Positions 16,452 through 25,247 of a DNA stretch of 60,619 nt are shown piece by piece. The position numbers and the translations under genes are program-made. A model generated the notes under the pieces. That model searched no databases. It worked only from the letters and a program-made list of their open reading frames with translations, and was not told the origin of the DNA. Within the stretch, counting starts at the first letter, position 1. Each line of letters starts with the position of its first letter. Origin of the DNA: a virus; IMG/VR virus record IMGVR_UViG_3300045119_000430, positions 1 through 60,619 of that record; one strand, 5' to 3'.

Positions 16452-16724
16452 ATGCGCACCAAGTTTCGAGTCGATTTCACCTTCAACGGCGGGCAAAACA
16501 TCGTGCTCGCCCCGATCAAGGAGATCGCGGCCAAGACGGCATACGTCCCTGACATCAGGGCCGACGCGATCCTGTCGCCAGAGGTCCCCGCACCCGAGGA
16601 TAACGTCGCTTTCTTCGGTGCCTCGCCAGGCGGAGAGATCCGGTTGCTCATGGTGAGACCCGAGAACGCGAAGGAGTTCACCGAGGGGCGCGAGTTCTTC
16701 GTCGACTTCACGCCCGCTAGCTAG
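16452..16724 (+). CDS. Hypothetical beta-rich small protein
   Basis: A 90-aa protein (KFRVDFTFNGGQNIVLAPIK, then EGREFFVDFTPAS), mostly beta strand. It starts 5 nt after the previous stop. It is probably a virion accessory component, judged only by position. Confidence 0.62.
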   Translation: MRTKFRVDFTFNGGQNIVLAPIKEIAAKTAYVPDIRADAILSPEVPAPEDNVAFFGASPGGEIRLLMVRPENAKEFTEGREFFVDFTPAS

Positions 16725-16733
16725 GAGCGCCCT

Positions 16734-17231
16734 TTGGCGCTCGTCGGTCCACCGGGGCTGCGGCCCCTCGTGATCACGCGCGTCGCCGAGATCAACGACG
16801 TTCTGCCGTTCTGGTTTCGCAACCCGGACGCGCGCGATTACGATCGCCTGCTCGCGCAGGACTATTTCCTGGTCACCGAGACCCCGCCGAACATCGGAGC
16901 CAGGATCCCGCGCCTCTACGATCTCGCGTTCGTCCTGAGCAACCTGCCGAACGCCGTCAACCAGCAGACGGAGATCGCGCTCGCGATCGCAAATGCACGG
17001 GCGTTGGCGAGGACAGCCGACCTGCAGGCTCAGCGAGACCTCCTGGCGGCGCTCTTCGCGCAGCTCGTGACCAGTTCAGTGATCGTCGACTGGATCAGCG
17101 TCACGCATCCCACGTTCGGGCGAGCCCCGATCCTGGAGTTGCGTGCTGGGAACGTCGCGGGCGTCGCCGCGGTCGTGCCGACGGCTGTGCCCCCGGTTCG
17201 CGGCGCCCAGGCGGGGAGCCAGGGGGCCTGA
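16734..17231 (+). CDS. Hypothetical virion-associated protein
   Basis: A 165-aa protein from TTG 16734. A helical core (QQTEIALAIANARALARTAD) is followed by a beta segment and an Ala/Val/Pro-rich tail. A GGAGCG Shine-Dalgarno precedes the TTG. Function unknown; adjacent to the LamG fibre-like gene. Confidence 0.58.
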   Translation: MALVGPPGLRPLVITRVAEINDVLPFWFRNPDARDYDRLLAQDYFLVTETPPNIGARIPRLYDLAFVLSNLPNAVNQQTEIALAIANARALARTADLQAQRDLLAALFAQLVTSSVIVDWISVTHPTFGRAPILELRAGNVAGVAAVVPTAVPPVRGAQAGSQGA

Positions 17232-17234
17232 TCC

Positions 17235-19163
17235 ATGGCGAGTTACGACTCACAGGACGGGACCTTCGGCGGGCGAAATGTCAACCCCGCCGATCGCATC
17301 GTCATCCCCGCCCACACGTTCACGAGCGGGATCGTATCGGGCGGGGCGTTCTTCAAGCGGATGGACGCTGGCCTCGATAACTTCGGCGGACGCCAACACC
17401 TCTTCACGGTCACCTCCAGCGGGACGATTACCAATGCGATCCGCGTCTTCCTGGATAACACCACCTTCGAGATCGACATCGAGATAGTCCAGGGCGGGTT
17501 CAACACGCCCTACAGCAGCGGTTCGCTGATCACGAATCTCACATGGTTCCATCTAGGCTGGTCGCATGGGACGAATTTCACCCTCATCCTGAACGGGACT
17601 CAGATCTTACAGACCTCGCCATCCAGCGAGGCCATTGACGGCGCGATTGTCATCGGCGGCTCAAACACCGACATCACCGGCGCGCTCGATACTGACGTCT
17701 TCTGCGGCCACATCTGCGCGGGGAAGATCTATTCGCGTGAACTGACGGCCGCGCAGTGGAACACCGAGCAGGCGACCCAACTTGCCCCAGTCAGCACGAC
17801 GAACATCTACGCCTACTACCGGATGCTCACGGGATCCGGTGCCGGCACCGACACGAGCGGCAACGGCAACAACGCCACAGTGGACGGCACCCCGCAGACC
17901 AGCGCGGACGAGCCGACGTTTGGAGGCGCAGCGTTCATCCCGTACACGTGGCCGCGCCCGGCCGTTTGGGCCATGGCGGATTCGTATGCCCAGCCCCGAC
18001 GGTTCATCGCGGCTGTGGCGCCCGTGCCGACTGTAACGCAGCCCGTGCCGCCGCGATCCATGACGACGTGGACGCTCGACCCCGGCCTCCAGCAACGACC
18101 GCCCACGCGCGTGCTCCCGCAGTCCATCCCCGTCGCACCACCGATCGCCATCCCGCCGACGCCATGGCGCTGGGCATGGGCCGACGTTCCGCCGCCGCTA
18201 CCACCGGTCGTGATCGCGACTTCTCTACCGTCTGGATCGGCCCCGCTGCCCCGGACGCCGCTCACGATCCCAGCATGGCCCGACACCCCTGGCCAGCCGC
18301 CGACCGTCAAGATCGCCACCCAACTGCCCTCGGGGTCGGCACCGCTTCCGCGCGCGGCACCCCAGTCCGCGGCGTGGCCTGACCCTCCCATCCAGCCGCC
18401 GAGCTCGAAGATCGCCGCCGTCCTGCAGGTGGTCGCAGCGTCGTTCGTCCCGGCCGCCCGCGCGCCGGCGCCGACGTGGCCAGACCAGCAGATCGCCCAG
18501 CTTCGCGCATGGCTCGCGGCATTCATCGCCGGTCCGCCAGCCGACGCACCGCCGCTGATATTCAGGCCGCGTCCCGGGCCATGGCCCGATCCAGACCCCG
18601 CGCCAGCGCGGCGACCCGGTATCATCCCGCCAGCGCCGACGGTAGACGCGCCCCCGCTGAACACGGGCCGCCAGCCGCTGGCATGGCCCGATGCGCAGAC
18701 CGCGCCGGCCCGCGGGACCAGCCTATCAGCCATCCTGCTCGACCTCTTCATCCCGCCACCGAGACAGCAGCCGCCGATCATGGATGCAGCGACGTCGATG
18801 CCAGCCGCGCGCGCTGGCGTGGCGCCTTTCTCATCCGCTAGCCAACCGCCGCCATCGCCGGTCCTTCAGCCATGGCTTGGCCGTTTCGTCGCCGATGCCG
18901 CGCGCCAGGCCGCGGTCCAGATCGCGGTCATCCTGACGCCGCCCCCTCTCCCGCCCGATGCACCACCGCTGCGCTCGCCTCGTACGGACGCATTGCGGCT
19001 GTGGGATGCCACGTTCGGCTGGATCGTGTCAGCGGCCCGCGCACTCACGCTTGCCAGGACGCCGGCCGCCGTTCCCCGCGTCTCTGTCGGCGGCGGCCCT
19101 GCCGCCTCGGCCGGTTCTGGAGGACCGACCTCAGCGGGCGGATCCTCTGGTCAGACCTCATGA
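17235..19163 (+). CDS. LamG-domain protein with long proline-rich WPD-repeat stalk
   Basis: A 642-aa protein. Residues 1 to about 235 form a LamG/concanavalin-like lectin sandwich (GGAFFKRMDAGLDNFGGRQH, WFHLGWSHGTNFTLILNGTQ, CGHICAGKIYSRELT). The remaining 400 residues are Pro/Ala-rich with recurring tryptophan motifs: RWAWAD, IPAWPD, AAWPD, PTWPD, GPWPD, LAWPD. The tail ends in a Gly/Ser-rich stretch. This suggests an extended stalk bearing a carbohydrate-binding head, perhaps a capsid fibre, given its position between portal and head genes. No close family is recognised. Confidence 0.72.
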   Translation: MASYDSQDGTFGGRNVNPADRIVIPAHTFTSGIVSGGAFFKRMDAGLDNFGGRQHLFTVTSSGTITNAIRVFLDNTTFEIDIEIVQGGFNTPYSSGSLITNLTWFHLGWSHGTNFTLILNGTQILQTSPSSEAIDGAIVIGGSNTDITGALDTDVFCGHICAGKIYSRELTAAQWNTEQATQLAPVSTTNIYAYYRMLTGSGAGTDTSGNGNNATVDGTPQTSADEPTFGGAAFIPYTWPRPAVWAMADSYAQPRRFIAAVAPVPTVTQPVPPRSMTTWTLDPGLQQRPPTRVLPQSIPVAPPIAIPPTPWRWAWADVPPPLPPVVIATSLPSGSAPLPRTPLTIPAWPDTPGQPPTVKIATQLPSGSAPLPRAAPQSAAWPDPPIQPPSSKIAAVLQVVAASFVPAARAPAPTWPDQQIAQLRAWLAAFIAGPPADAPPLIFRPRPGPWPDPDPAPARRPGIIPPAPTVDAPPLNTGRQPLAWPDAQTAPARGTSLSAILLDLFIPPPRQQPPIMDAATSMPAARAGVAPFSSASQPPPSPVLQPWLGRFVADAARQAAVQIAVILTPPPLPPDAPPLRSPRTDALRLWDATFGWIVSAARALTLARTPAAVPRVSVGGGPAASAGSGGPTSAGGSSGQTS

Positions 19164-19486
19164 GCCCAGACATCTTTTTCGGCGAAGGCGATACCGCCCC
19201 GATCGTGACCAAGACGCTGATGGTCGGCGGCGTTCAGATCGACCTCACCGGCGCGACCGTGACCATCCGCTACCGCAGCAAGTTCTCTGCGCTCGACGCC
19301 GACACGGTGGCCGAGACGGTCACCATTGTCGGCGACCCGACCGCAGGCGGGATCGAGTGGCACGTTCAGGCGCCCGTTGTCGGCGGTGAGTACGACTTCT
19401 ACTGGCACGTCGTCCTCCAGTCGGGTGACCCGATCACGATCCCGAACGACCGCAAGGGCTGGATGCACGTCGAGCCGGCTCTCTGA
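19160..19486 (+). CDS. BppU-like N-domain protein
   Basis: A 108-aa beta protein starting in the previous stop codon. FFGEGDTAPIVTKTLMVGG, then IDLTGATVTIRYRSKF, resembles the N-terminal anchoring domain of BppU-type baseplate/fibre proteins, which bind the virion and present a receptor-binding partner. Here it stands alone beside the LamG stalk protein, so it may anchor that protein. Confidence 0.62.
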   Translation: MSPDIFFGEGDTAPIVTKTLMVGGVQIDLTGATVTIRYRSKFSALDADTVAETVTIVGDPTAGGIEWHVQAPVVGGEYDFYWHVVLQSGDPITIPNDRKGWMHVEPAL

Positions 19487-20169
19487 TGGCGGCGACTGAC
19501 GACCCGGTGCAGTTCGAGGAGGCGATCCGCGCGCTGCGCAAGCGCGTCCCGATGACGGACGACGTCTATGACCAGCTGCTAGATAACGAGCGAGAGTTCG
19601 CGTTCACAGTCGCCGACGTCGCCCAACTCGACGTGGTGGCCGACGTCTATGAGGCGGTCGAGAGGGCCGTCCGCGACGGGACGACCTTCGATGACTTCGA
19701 GGCCGAGGTCGGTTCGCAGCTCTCCGACGACTGGGGCGGCGAGAACCCCGCGCGGCTGGAGACGATATTCAGGACCAATGTCATGGGCGCGCTGAACGCC
19801 GGGAGGTATGAGGCAGCCACCGCCCCGGCCGTTGCCGAAGACCGACCGTACTGGCGATTCGATGGCCCCGAGGACTCACGCAACGACGAGGAGACGTGCG
19901 GCCCCATCATGGACGCCAACGTCTGCCTACCGGCTGACCACGCCTGGTGGCAGACGCACTACCCACCTTTGCATTTTTCATGCAGGCATCGCGTCACGAC
20001 GCTGAGCAGAGATCAGGCGGAGAGCCAGGGGATCACGGACAACCCGCCCAACGTGCGCGCGATGCCGGGGTTCGGGGCGGCGCCGTCAGGCGGTGGCCGC
20101 GACTGGGCGCCAGCCCCGCGGGACTACCCCGCCCCGCTCGCGGCCGAGACGGATCAAGACACCGGCTAG
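19486..20169 (+). CDS. Head morphogenesis protein (Mu gpF / SPP1 gp7-like)
   Basis: A 227-aa minor head protein. The core ARLETIFRTNVMGALNAGRY, followed by YWRFDGPEDSRNDEETCGP and HYPPLHFSCRHRVTTLS, is the Phage_Mu_F signature with its characteristic Cys/His residues. It sits with the portal and probably assists prohead assembly. It overlaps the previous stop by 1 nt. Confidence 0.88.
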   Translation: MAATDDPVQFEEAIRALRKRVPMTDDVYDQLLDNEREFAFTVADVAQLDVVADVYEAVERAVRDGTTFDDFEAEVGSQLSDDWGGENPARLETIFRTNVMGALNAGRYEAATAPAVAEDRPYWRFDGPEDSRNDEETCGPIMDANVCLPADHAWWQTHYPPLHFSCRHRVTTLSRDQAESQGITDNPPNVRAMPGFGAAPSGGGRDWAPAPRDYPAPLAAETDQDTG

Positions 20170-20172
20170 TTC

Positions 20173-20236
20173 GGGATATCCCATTTTCCGTCCGCCGATT
20201 ATTTGAGGGCAAAATCGGCACGCCGATTCTGAGGGG
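20173..20236 (+). promoter_or_regulatory. Leaderless late promoter P4 for the protease gene
   Basis: GGGATATCC at 20173-20181, TTGAGG at 20203-20208 in the context TTATTTGAGGGC, 16-bp spacer, GATTCT at 20225-20230, then 6 nt to GTG 20237. Confidence 0.6.
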
Positions 20237-21430
20237 GTGAAGCAAGCCTCCGTTGCCAGCATCCGATCTCGGATCACCGCCCTTGGCGCGGTCGCGACGG
20301 CATCGCCACTTGAGTTGGCGAACGAGCAGCCGCCAACCGAGTTCAGGATCTTCCGAGCCGGCGCGAACACGAGCGACAAAGGGACGTTCATCTTCGACGA
20401 CGATGCCGCCGAGGCAGTGATGTCGGCATACGCCAAGAAGGCGTCGACCCTCACGATGGACTACGAGCACCAGGCGCTCGCCGATCCACCGATCGAGGCG
20501 CCCGCGTCCTGTTACTCGTGGACGCCAGAAGTCCGCAACGGCGAGCTATGGGCGACCAATGTGAAGTGGACGCCGCGCGCGTCCGGCCTGATCGCCGCGC
20601 GCGAATATACCCGCTTCTCGCCGGCTTTCTTCCACGACCCGAAGACGATGCGCGTTCAGAAAATCCTGAACGTCGCTCTCACGAACGTTGAGGCCCTCGA
20701 CGGTATCGAGCCGCTCATGGCCGCGTCCGCAACCAGCCCCACAGGAGATCGACCCATGGCGAAGAAGATGCAATGCAAGGCGTGCCTCAAGGCGCTCAAG
20801 GCCCCGACCGACGACAACGACGGCGACGAGGTGATGTGCACCGCGTGCGGAGCGGCGCCGAAGATGCTGTCGATCGTGGGGCTGAAGGCGACCGCGACCG
20901 ATCACGAGCTCGTGACCGAGCTGTCGGCGATCGCTGGCTTCCGCACGCAGGCGCTCGCTCTCACTGGGCAGGCGTCCTTGCCGGCCGCGCTGGGCACGAT
21001 CGAAGGCTGGAAGAAGAAGGCCGACGGTTACGACGTGCTCGCCGCCGAGTCGGAGAAGGCTCAGGCGACCGCACTGCGCGCCGAGTTGACCACCGTGCTC
21101 GACAACGGCGCCAAGGAGGGCAAGGTTCCCGGCGTCGCTGGAATTGCCGGCACCGTCCGCGCCTCGCTCGAGAAGGGCGCCCTCGGCGTGGGCGGCGGCA
21201 AGCCGTCGCGTGAAGGCATCGAGTGGCTGACCGCGATCATTGCGGCGATGCCGAAGGTTGTCTCGACCGAAGGCGCCACGGCCCCGGTCGACGCCAATGG
21301 CGAGATCGTGACGCTGACCGCTGGCGATAAGGAACTGGCCAAGCGTCACGGCTGGAAGGAAGAGAACGTGCTCAAGGCCAAGAAGGAACGCGTCGCGCGC
21401 AATGCCGCGATGGCCGCCGGCACGGGCTAG
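20237..21430 (+). CDS. Prohead protease-scaffold fusion (Mu gpI-like)
   Basis: A 397-aa protein. Residues 20-165 match the Mu I protease: FRIFRAGANTSDKGTFIFDD, LTMDYEHQALADPP (the conserved DYEHQ), ARGLIAAREY-like YTRFSPAF, and ALTNVEALDGIEPLMA. Residues about 174-397 form a helical, Ala/Lys-rich scaffold that is also made separately from an internal start at 20756. GTG 20237 fits the leaderless promoter. The protease matures the prohead. Confidence 0.9.
   Translation: MKQASVASIRSRITALGAVATASPLELANEQPPTEFRIFRAGANTSDKGTFIFDDDAAEAVMSAYAKKASTLTMDYEHQALADPPIEAPASCYSWTPEVRNGELWATNVKWTPRASGLIAAREYTRFSPAFFHDPKTMRVQKILNVALTNVEALDGIEPLMAASATSPTGDRPMAKKMQCKACLKALKAPTDDNDGDEVMCTACGAAPKMLSIVGLKATATDHELVTELSAIAGFRTQALALTGQASLPAALGTIEGWKKKADGYDVLAAESEKAQATALRAELTTVLDNGAKEGKVPGVAGIAGTVRASLEKGALGVGGGKPSREGIEWLTAIIAAMPKVVSTEGATAPVDANGEIVTLTAGDKELAKRHGWKEENVLKAKKERVARNAAMAAGTG
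20756..21430 (+). CDS. Nested scaffold protein (Mu gpZ-like internal start)
   Basis: ATG 20756 is in frame within the protease gene and has a strong Shine-Dalgarno, ACAGGAGATCGACCC, so a 224-aa scaffold would be produced in excess, as in Mu I/Z and lambda C/Nu3. Unusually, it begins with a zinc ribbon (MQCKACLKALKA, then VMCTACGAAPKML) before the helical scaffold segment. Confidence 0.75.
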   Translation: MAKKMQCKACLKALKAPTDDNDGDEVMCTACGAAPKMLSIVGLKATATDHELVTELSAIAGFRTQALALTGQASLPAALGTIEGWKKKADGYDVLAAESEKAQATALRAELTTVLDNGAKEGKVPGVAGIAGTVRASLEKGALGVGGGKPSREGIEWLTAIIAAMPKVVSTEGATAPVDANGEIVTLTAGDKELAKRHGWKEENVLKAKKERVARNAAMAAGTG

Positions 21431-21485
21431 TCGCCCGCCGAACTCCATTCCACACGACACCATCTGACCGAAAGGACACCACGTC

Positions 21486-22262
21486 ATGACTGCTCTCGCC
21501 GCTCCCCGGGCTCAATTCGAAAACATGGCGCCTCCGATCTTCGAGATCGGCCTCGGCGTGGCTGCGACCCAGGTCATCTACGGTGGCGCACTGGTCGCGA
21601 AGAACTCCAGCGGCTTCCTCGTCCCGGCGGCGGCCACGGCCGGTCTGCGCGTCGTCGGATGGGCCGAACTCGAGAACCACCCGAAGGTCGACACCACTGG
21701 CCTGGCCGACGGCGCGGTGAAGATCTCGGTCCGCATGGGCATCTTCCCGATGAAGATCGGAACCTCGACCGACGCGGTCACCGCAGCCGACGAGGGCAAC
21801 GACGTCTACGTGCTGGACGATCAGACGATCTCGCGCCTGCCCGGCGCTGGGCGGCCGATCGCTGGTCAGCTCTTTCTCGTCGAAACCGGCAAGGCGTGGG
21901 TCGGGATCGGCATCAACACGCCGAACCGTCGCACCGGTCAAGGCACGGCGTGGCAGGGCCCGGGATCGGTCGAGGCGGCCGTCGCGAGCGGCGCCGTGTC
22001 GGTCAACACCGAGATCACCACGCTCAATCTCGCCACCGGCGCGCAGGCGCTCACGCTGGCCAACGGCCTCTTCCTCGGCCAACGCAAGACGATCGTCGTC
22101 GTCCAGATCGCTGGCTCCCCGGTCGGCACACTGACCCCGGCGACCCCGAGCGGTTTCGCCACGGTGACCGCGCTCGGTGCTGTCGGTGACTCGGTCGAAT
22201 TGATCTGGGCCGGCGCGGGCGCTTGGTACTTGGCCAACAGCTTCGGTTGCACCTTCACCTAG
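21486..22262 (+). CDS. Head decoration/stabilisation protein
   Basis: A 258-aa beta-rich protein between scaffold and capsid. Residues 1-145 (IYGGALVAKNSSGFLVPAAA, GWAELENHP, VKISVRMGIFPMKIG) resemble DUF2190-like or decoration proteins. A second beta domain follows (LTLANGLFLGQRKTIVVV, then GTLTPATPSGFATVT, ending SVELIWAGAGAWYL). The position matches decoration genes of Mu-like heads. Shine-Dalgarno GAAAGGAC. Confidence 0.75.
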   Translation: MTALAAPRAQFENMAPPIFEIGLGVAATQVIYGGALVAKNSSGFLVPAAATAGLRVVGWAELENHPKVDTTGLADGAVKISVRMGIFPMKIGTSTDAVTAADEGNDVYVLDDQTISRLPGAGRPIAGQLFLVETGKAWVGIGINTPNRRTGQGTAWQGPGSVEAAVASGAVSVNTEITTLNLATGAQALTLANGLFLGQRKTIVVVQIAGSPVGTLTPATPSGFATVTALGAVGDSVELIWAGAGAWYLANSFGCTFT

Positions 22263-22316
22263 GCCGCAACTCCTCAACCTCCATCGCCGTAACGACCAGC
22301 AAACAGGAGAACGAAC

Positions 22317-23285
22317 ATGGTGCCCTTTCAGCAACGACTGCTCGACGCCGACCTGGCGTTTTCGACCGCCTTCCTGGAGGGCGTCGAGTCCGTCAAGGAA
22401 GGGATCGATCTCGTCTACGAGTTCAAGACTCAGACGGTGTCGATGCCCGGCACAGAGGAGGTCGTGTTCGGCTTCCTGGCGGAGATGCCGCTCTTCCGCA
22501 AGTGGATCGGTGAGCGACGCCCGCAACGCCTGAGCACCGGGGAATACTCGGTCAAGCAGGGCGACTGGGAGTTCAGCTACGCGCTCAAGCGCAATGACGT
22601 GAAGTACGACAAGGTTGGCATCATCGCCAACACGCACTTCCGCTCGGCGGGCGTCGCGCAGAAGCGCTTTCCTTGCGATCTGATCACGCAGCTGCAGACC
22701 GACGGCAAGACTGCCACCTGCTACGACGGCCAGTTCTTCTACGACACCGATCACCCGGTCGGCTTCAATGGCGTCGGAACCACCACGTTCCAGAACCTAT
22801 GGACCTCGATGACGCTGAACGTGGCGAACGTGACCGCGCGCTACAAGTACATGACGCAGCTCAAGGATGCGAACGGCAAGCGCATGGGCATCCGGCCGAA
22901 CATCATCGAGTACGGCCCTGGTCAGTTCGACGCCATCCGCAACATCTTCGAGGCGGACATCATCTCCGAGGCCATCTCCAGCGCGGGCGTCTTCGGCGGC
23001 ACCTCCAACGTCGTGGGCGCTGCCCCGAAGAGCAACACCGCGATGCGCGGCTTGCTCATTCCGATCATGAACCCGGACCTCGAGGACTCCACCTGGTTCC
23101 TTCACGACACGCGCGTGATGAAGCCGTTCATGTACGTGGTCGAGACGCCGCCCACCGGGCTCATCTCGCGGGTCGACCCGCAGGACCCGCACGTGTGGCA
23201 GTGGAAGGAGTACCTCTACGGAGCCGAGGCCACGGCGGTGGGGGCTTACACGCTGCCTCACCTCTCCACCCGGTGTGAGGAGTAG
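22317..23285 (+). CDS. Major capsid protein (Mu gpT-like)
   Basis: A 322-aa HK97-fold major head subunit of the Mu gpT family: FLAEMPLFRKWIGERRPQRL, YSVKQGDWEFSYALKRNDVKYDKVG in part, DGQFFYDTDHPVGF and LLIPIMNPDLEDSTWFLHDT, with RMGIRPNIIEYGP between. A strong Shine-Dalgarno (AACAGGAGAACGAAC) indicates high expression. Length and order (after protease/scaffold and decoration) match the family. Confidence 0.92.
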   Translation: MVPFQQRLLDADLAFSTAFLEGVESVKEGIDLVYEFKTQTVSMPGTEEVVFGFLAEMPLFRKWIGERRPQRLSTGEYSVKQGDWEFSYALKRNDVKYDKVGIIANTHFRSAGVAQKRFPCDLITQLQTDGKTATCYDGQFFYDTDHPVGFNGVGTTTFQNLWTSMTLNVANVTARYKYMTQLKDANGKRMGIRPNIIEYGPGQFDAIRNIFEADIISEAISSAGVFGGTSNVVGAAPKSNTAMRGLLIPIMNPDLEDSTWFLHDTRVMKPFMYVVETPPTGLISRVDPQDPHVWQWKEYLYGAEATAVGAYTLPHLSTRCEE

Positions 23286-23288
23286 CCG

Positions 23289-23702
23289 ATGTTCGTGCAG
23301 ATTCGATGCTCGAACCCCGGCCACGGCGGCCGGTCGCGCGCGGGCCGGCGGTTCGAGAACGGTCAGACCTACCGCATGGAGGTCTTGGACCGCTCGCTGA
23401 GCAAGGCGGAGGCGGACGTCCACGGCAATGGACCGCTCGATGAGACCGGCTCATTGTCGATGGAGATCATCGATCGTGCTGGTCTCGATCGCGTCAAGGC
23501 CGACCCGACCATGTCTGTACTCGAGGGAGGAACCGTCGACTCGGGATTGTCGCAGGCGGCCTTCGACGAGATCAGAACGCAACTGCGTTTCGCGACCGAG
23601 CAACTGTCGGCGGCGAAGGTCCGGATCGCGGAGCTCGAGGCGCTGATCACCGATCCCGGCAAGACCGAAGACGAGAAACCGGGCGGCAAGACCAAGAAGT
23701 AG
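23289..23702 (+). CDS. Mu gp35-like hypothetical head protein
   Basis: A 137-aa protein in the gp35 position. The N-terminal VQIRCSNPGHGGRSRAGRRF and TYRMEVLDRSLSKAEADV are followed by a C-terminal coiled coil (FATEQLSAAKVRIAELEALI) and a Lys-rich tail. The N-terminal part resembles small domains that follow Mu-type capsids. Role inferred from synteny. Confidence 0.68.
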   Translation: MFVQIRCSNPGHGGRSRAGRRFENGQTYRMEVLDRSLSKAEADVHGNGPLDETGSLSMEIIDRAGLDRVKADPTMSVLEGGTVDSGLSQAAFDEIRTQLRFATEQLSAAKVRIAELEALITDPGKTEDEKPGGKTKK

Positions 23703-23710
23703 GAGCCGGC

Positions 23711-24154
23711 GTGGCCCAGTACATCACGCTCGAGGAGTTGGCAGATCTCGGGCTGAGCCCGAAGGTCTTCATCAACCTCGATCGAACGAAGCGCCTCCAG
23801 GCGATCCAGTCGATGAGCGATCTCATCGACGGTTACCTGGGGCGCTTCACGTTGCCGCTCGTATCTTGGGGCAACGACATCAAGCAGTGCTGCGCCACGC
23901 TCGCCTCAATCCAGCTGATCAAGAACCTGGGAACGAACCCCGATGCCGCCGACCGCTACGACCATGACGAGGCGAAGTGGCTCGCGTGGCTGAAGATGGT
24001 CTCGCTGGGCACGGCCATTCCGCGCGTCGTGGATGGCTCGTCCGGGTCATCGACTGGCGTTACCGCGCCGCGCCCCATGGTCATCAGCGCGAGCCAGCGC
24101 GGGCTGTCCGTGCGCGGCACCATGCGCCAGCGGGGGCCGTTCCAGGGGAACTGA
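23711..24154 (+). CDS. Head-tail connector protein (Mu gp36 / DUF1320-like)
   Basis: A 147-aa helical protein: YITLEELADLGLSPKVF, then MSDLIDGYLGRFTLPL, CCATLASIQLIKNLG and HDEAKWLAWLKMVSLG. This order of helices is the DUF1320 connector pattern. It probably forms a ring below the portal. It ends overlapping the next gene. Confidence 0.85.
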   Translation: MAQYITLEELADLGLSPKVFINLDRTKRLQAIQSMSDLIDGYLGRFTLPLVSWGNDIKQCCATLASIQLIKNLGTNPDAADRYDHDEAKWLAWLKMVSLGTAIPRVVDGSSGSSTGVTAPRPMVISASQRGLSVRGTMRQRGPFQGN

Positions 24155-24762
24155 TGGCCGGCCTCCGTCAAACGAAGGGCATCTCACTCCCCGAGCTCCG
24201 AGATCGGATCGCGGGCCTGCGCGACCCCGCCTTCCGCGCGAAGCTCTCGCAGCTCCTCGGCGAGGAAGCGCGCACGCAGGTGGCCGACTCGTTCCGAGAG
24301 GAGCGCGACCCATACGGCAACAAGTGGGCGCCCCTCGCGCGCCCCCGCGCCCGGGACAAGAAAGGCACCATCGGCAAGATCTTGCAGGACACCGGCCGCA
24401 TGGCCGCTTCGGTTGCCGTCGCGCCGGCGCCGAACGGCTTCCGCATCGACATCCCGGTCAAGTACGCGCCCGTCCACCAGTACGGCGCCACGATCAAGCC
24501 GCATCAGCGCGGGAGCGGGATCATCATCCAGGACGCCCGCGGGCGCATCGTCGGCAAGCGCGGTCTCGCTCGAGCACTCAAGCGCGGCAGCCTGAAGGGC
24601 ATCAAGTCGCGCCGGTTCCACGCCTATCGCCACGGCGGGGCGGTGATCCCGCGGCGGCAGATGCTGCCCGAGAAAGACACCGGCGGCCTCGGTCCGATCT
24701 GGTCGGCGGCGTTCATCGCCGTCACGAACCGCGCCGTCGAGCGCCAGCTGCGGGGCCGGTGA
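24154..24762 (+). CDS. Virion morphogenesis protein (Mu gpG / P2 gpS-like)
   Basis: A 202-aa tail-completion/morphogenesis protein. QVADSFREERDPYGNKWAPL, KGTIGKILQDTGRMAASVAV, KYAPVHQYGATIKP and VIPRRQMLPEKDTGGLGPIW are hallmarks of the Phage_tail_S family. It likely joins head and tail. It overlaps both neighbours. Confidence 0.88.
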   Translation: MAGLRQTKGISLPELRDRIAGLRDPAFRAKLSQLLGEEARTQVADSFREERDPYGNKWAPLARPRARDKKGTIGKILQDTGRMAASVAVAPAPNGFRIDIPVKYAPVHQYGATIKPHQRGSGIIIQDARGRIVGKRGLARALKRGSLKGIKSRRFHAYRHGGAVIPRRQMLPEKDTGGLGPIWSAAFIAVTNRAVERQLRGR

Positions 24763-25247
24763 TGGGGATCGAGGCGGTACTGAAGGCCGTGGAGGCTGTC
24801 ATCACGTCGGCCTGCGGGAACGCTGGGGAATCGTGCCCGAACTTCGCTTTCGGGAGCGCGGAAGCCAACCGCCAGGAAGCTCCCCCGCGAATCGTCTGGG
24901 TGCCGATCGCGGCCCAGCGGAACACCAAGGACGTCACCCGCGGTCACCCGACGGAGCGGACTCTGTGGGGCCGCACCTGCACCATCCAGGCGCGCGTGTG
25001 GACCGAGACCTTCGACGGCGGCGAGAAGCTCGTGCGCCACATGATGGCCGCGTTGCAGGCGAAGTGGCCAGGCTCGGTCGAGTACATCGGCGAGGCGTGG
25101 GATCCCGAGGACGATCGCTCTTTCGGATTCCTCGATGTCGTCACGTTCACCGCCTCGATGCCACTGCGCGATGAGCCGCAGCGCACGGTCAAGCCCACGA
25201 GCGTTCCCATCGACGGCGCCTTCGTCCAACAGGAGATCGACTCATGA
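24762..25247 (+). CDS. Tail terminator-like protein (Mu gp37 position)
   Basis: A 161-aa protein: GIEAVLKAVEAVITSAC, then RIVWVPIAAQ, RTCTIQARVWTETFDGGEKL and FLDVVTFTASMPL. The alternation of an N-terminal helix and several strands fits tail-terminator folds (lambda gpU-like). Assignment by position and predicted fold; no strict signature. Confidence 0.68.
   Translation: MGIEAVLKAVEAVITSACGNAGESCPNFAFGSAEANRQEAPPRIVWVPIAAQRNTKDVTRGHPTERTLWGRTCTIQARVWTETFDGGEKLVRHMMAALQAKWPGSVEYIGEAWDPEDDRSFGFLDVVTFTASMPLRDEPQRTVKPTSVPIDGAFVQQEIDS

Noticed and set aside
19386-19393. A fourth GTGAGTAC operator
   Set aside because: It lies within the coding sequence of the BppU-like protein (Glu-Tyr codons) with no promoter nearby; probably chance.
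21372-22754. Long minus-strand frame (460 codons) under the decoration and capsid genes
   Set aside because: It is antisense to two convincing structural genes, rich in Arg/Asp/His, with no ribosome site or recognisable domain.
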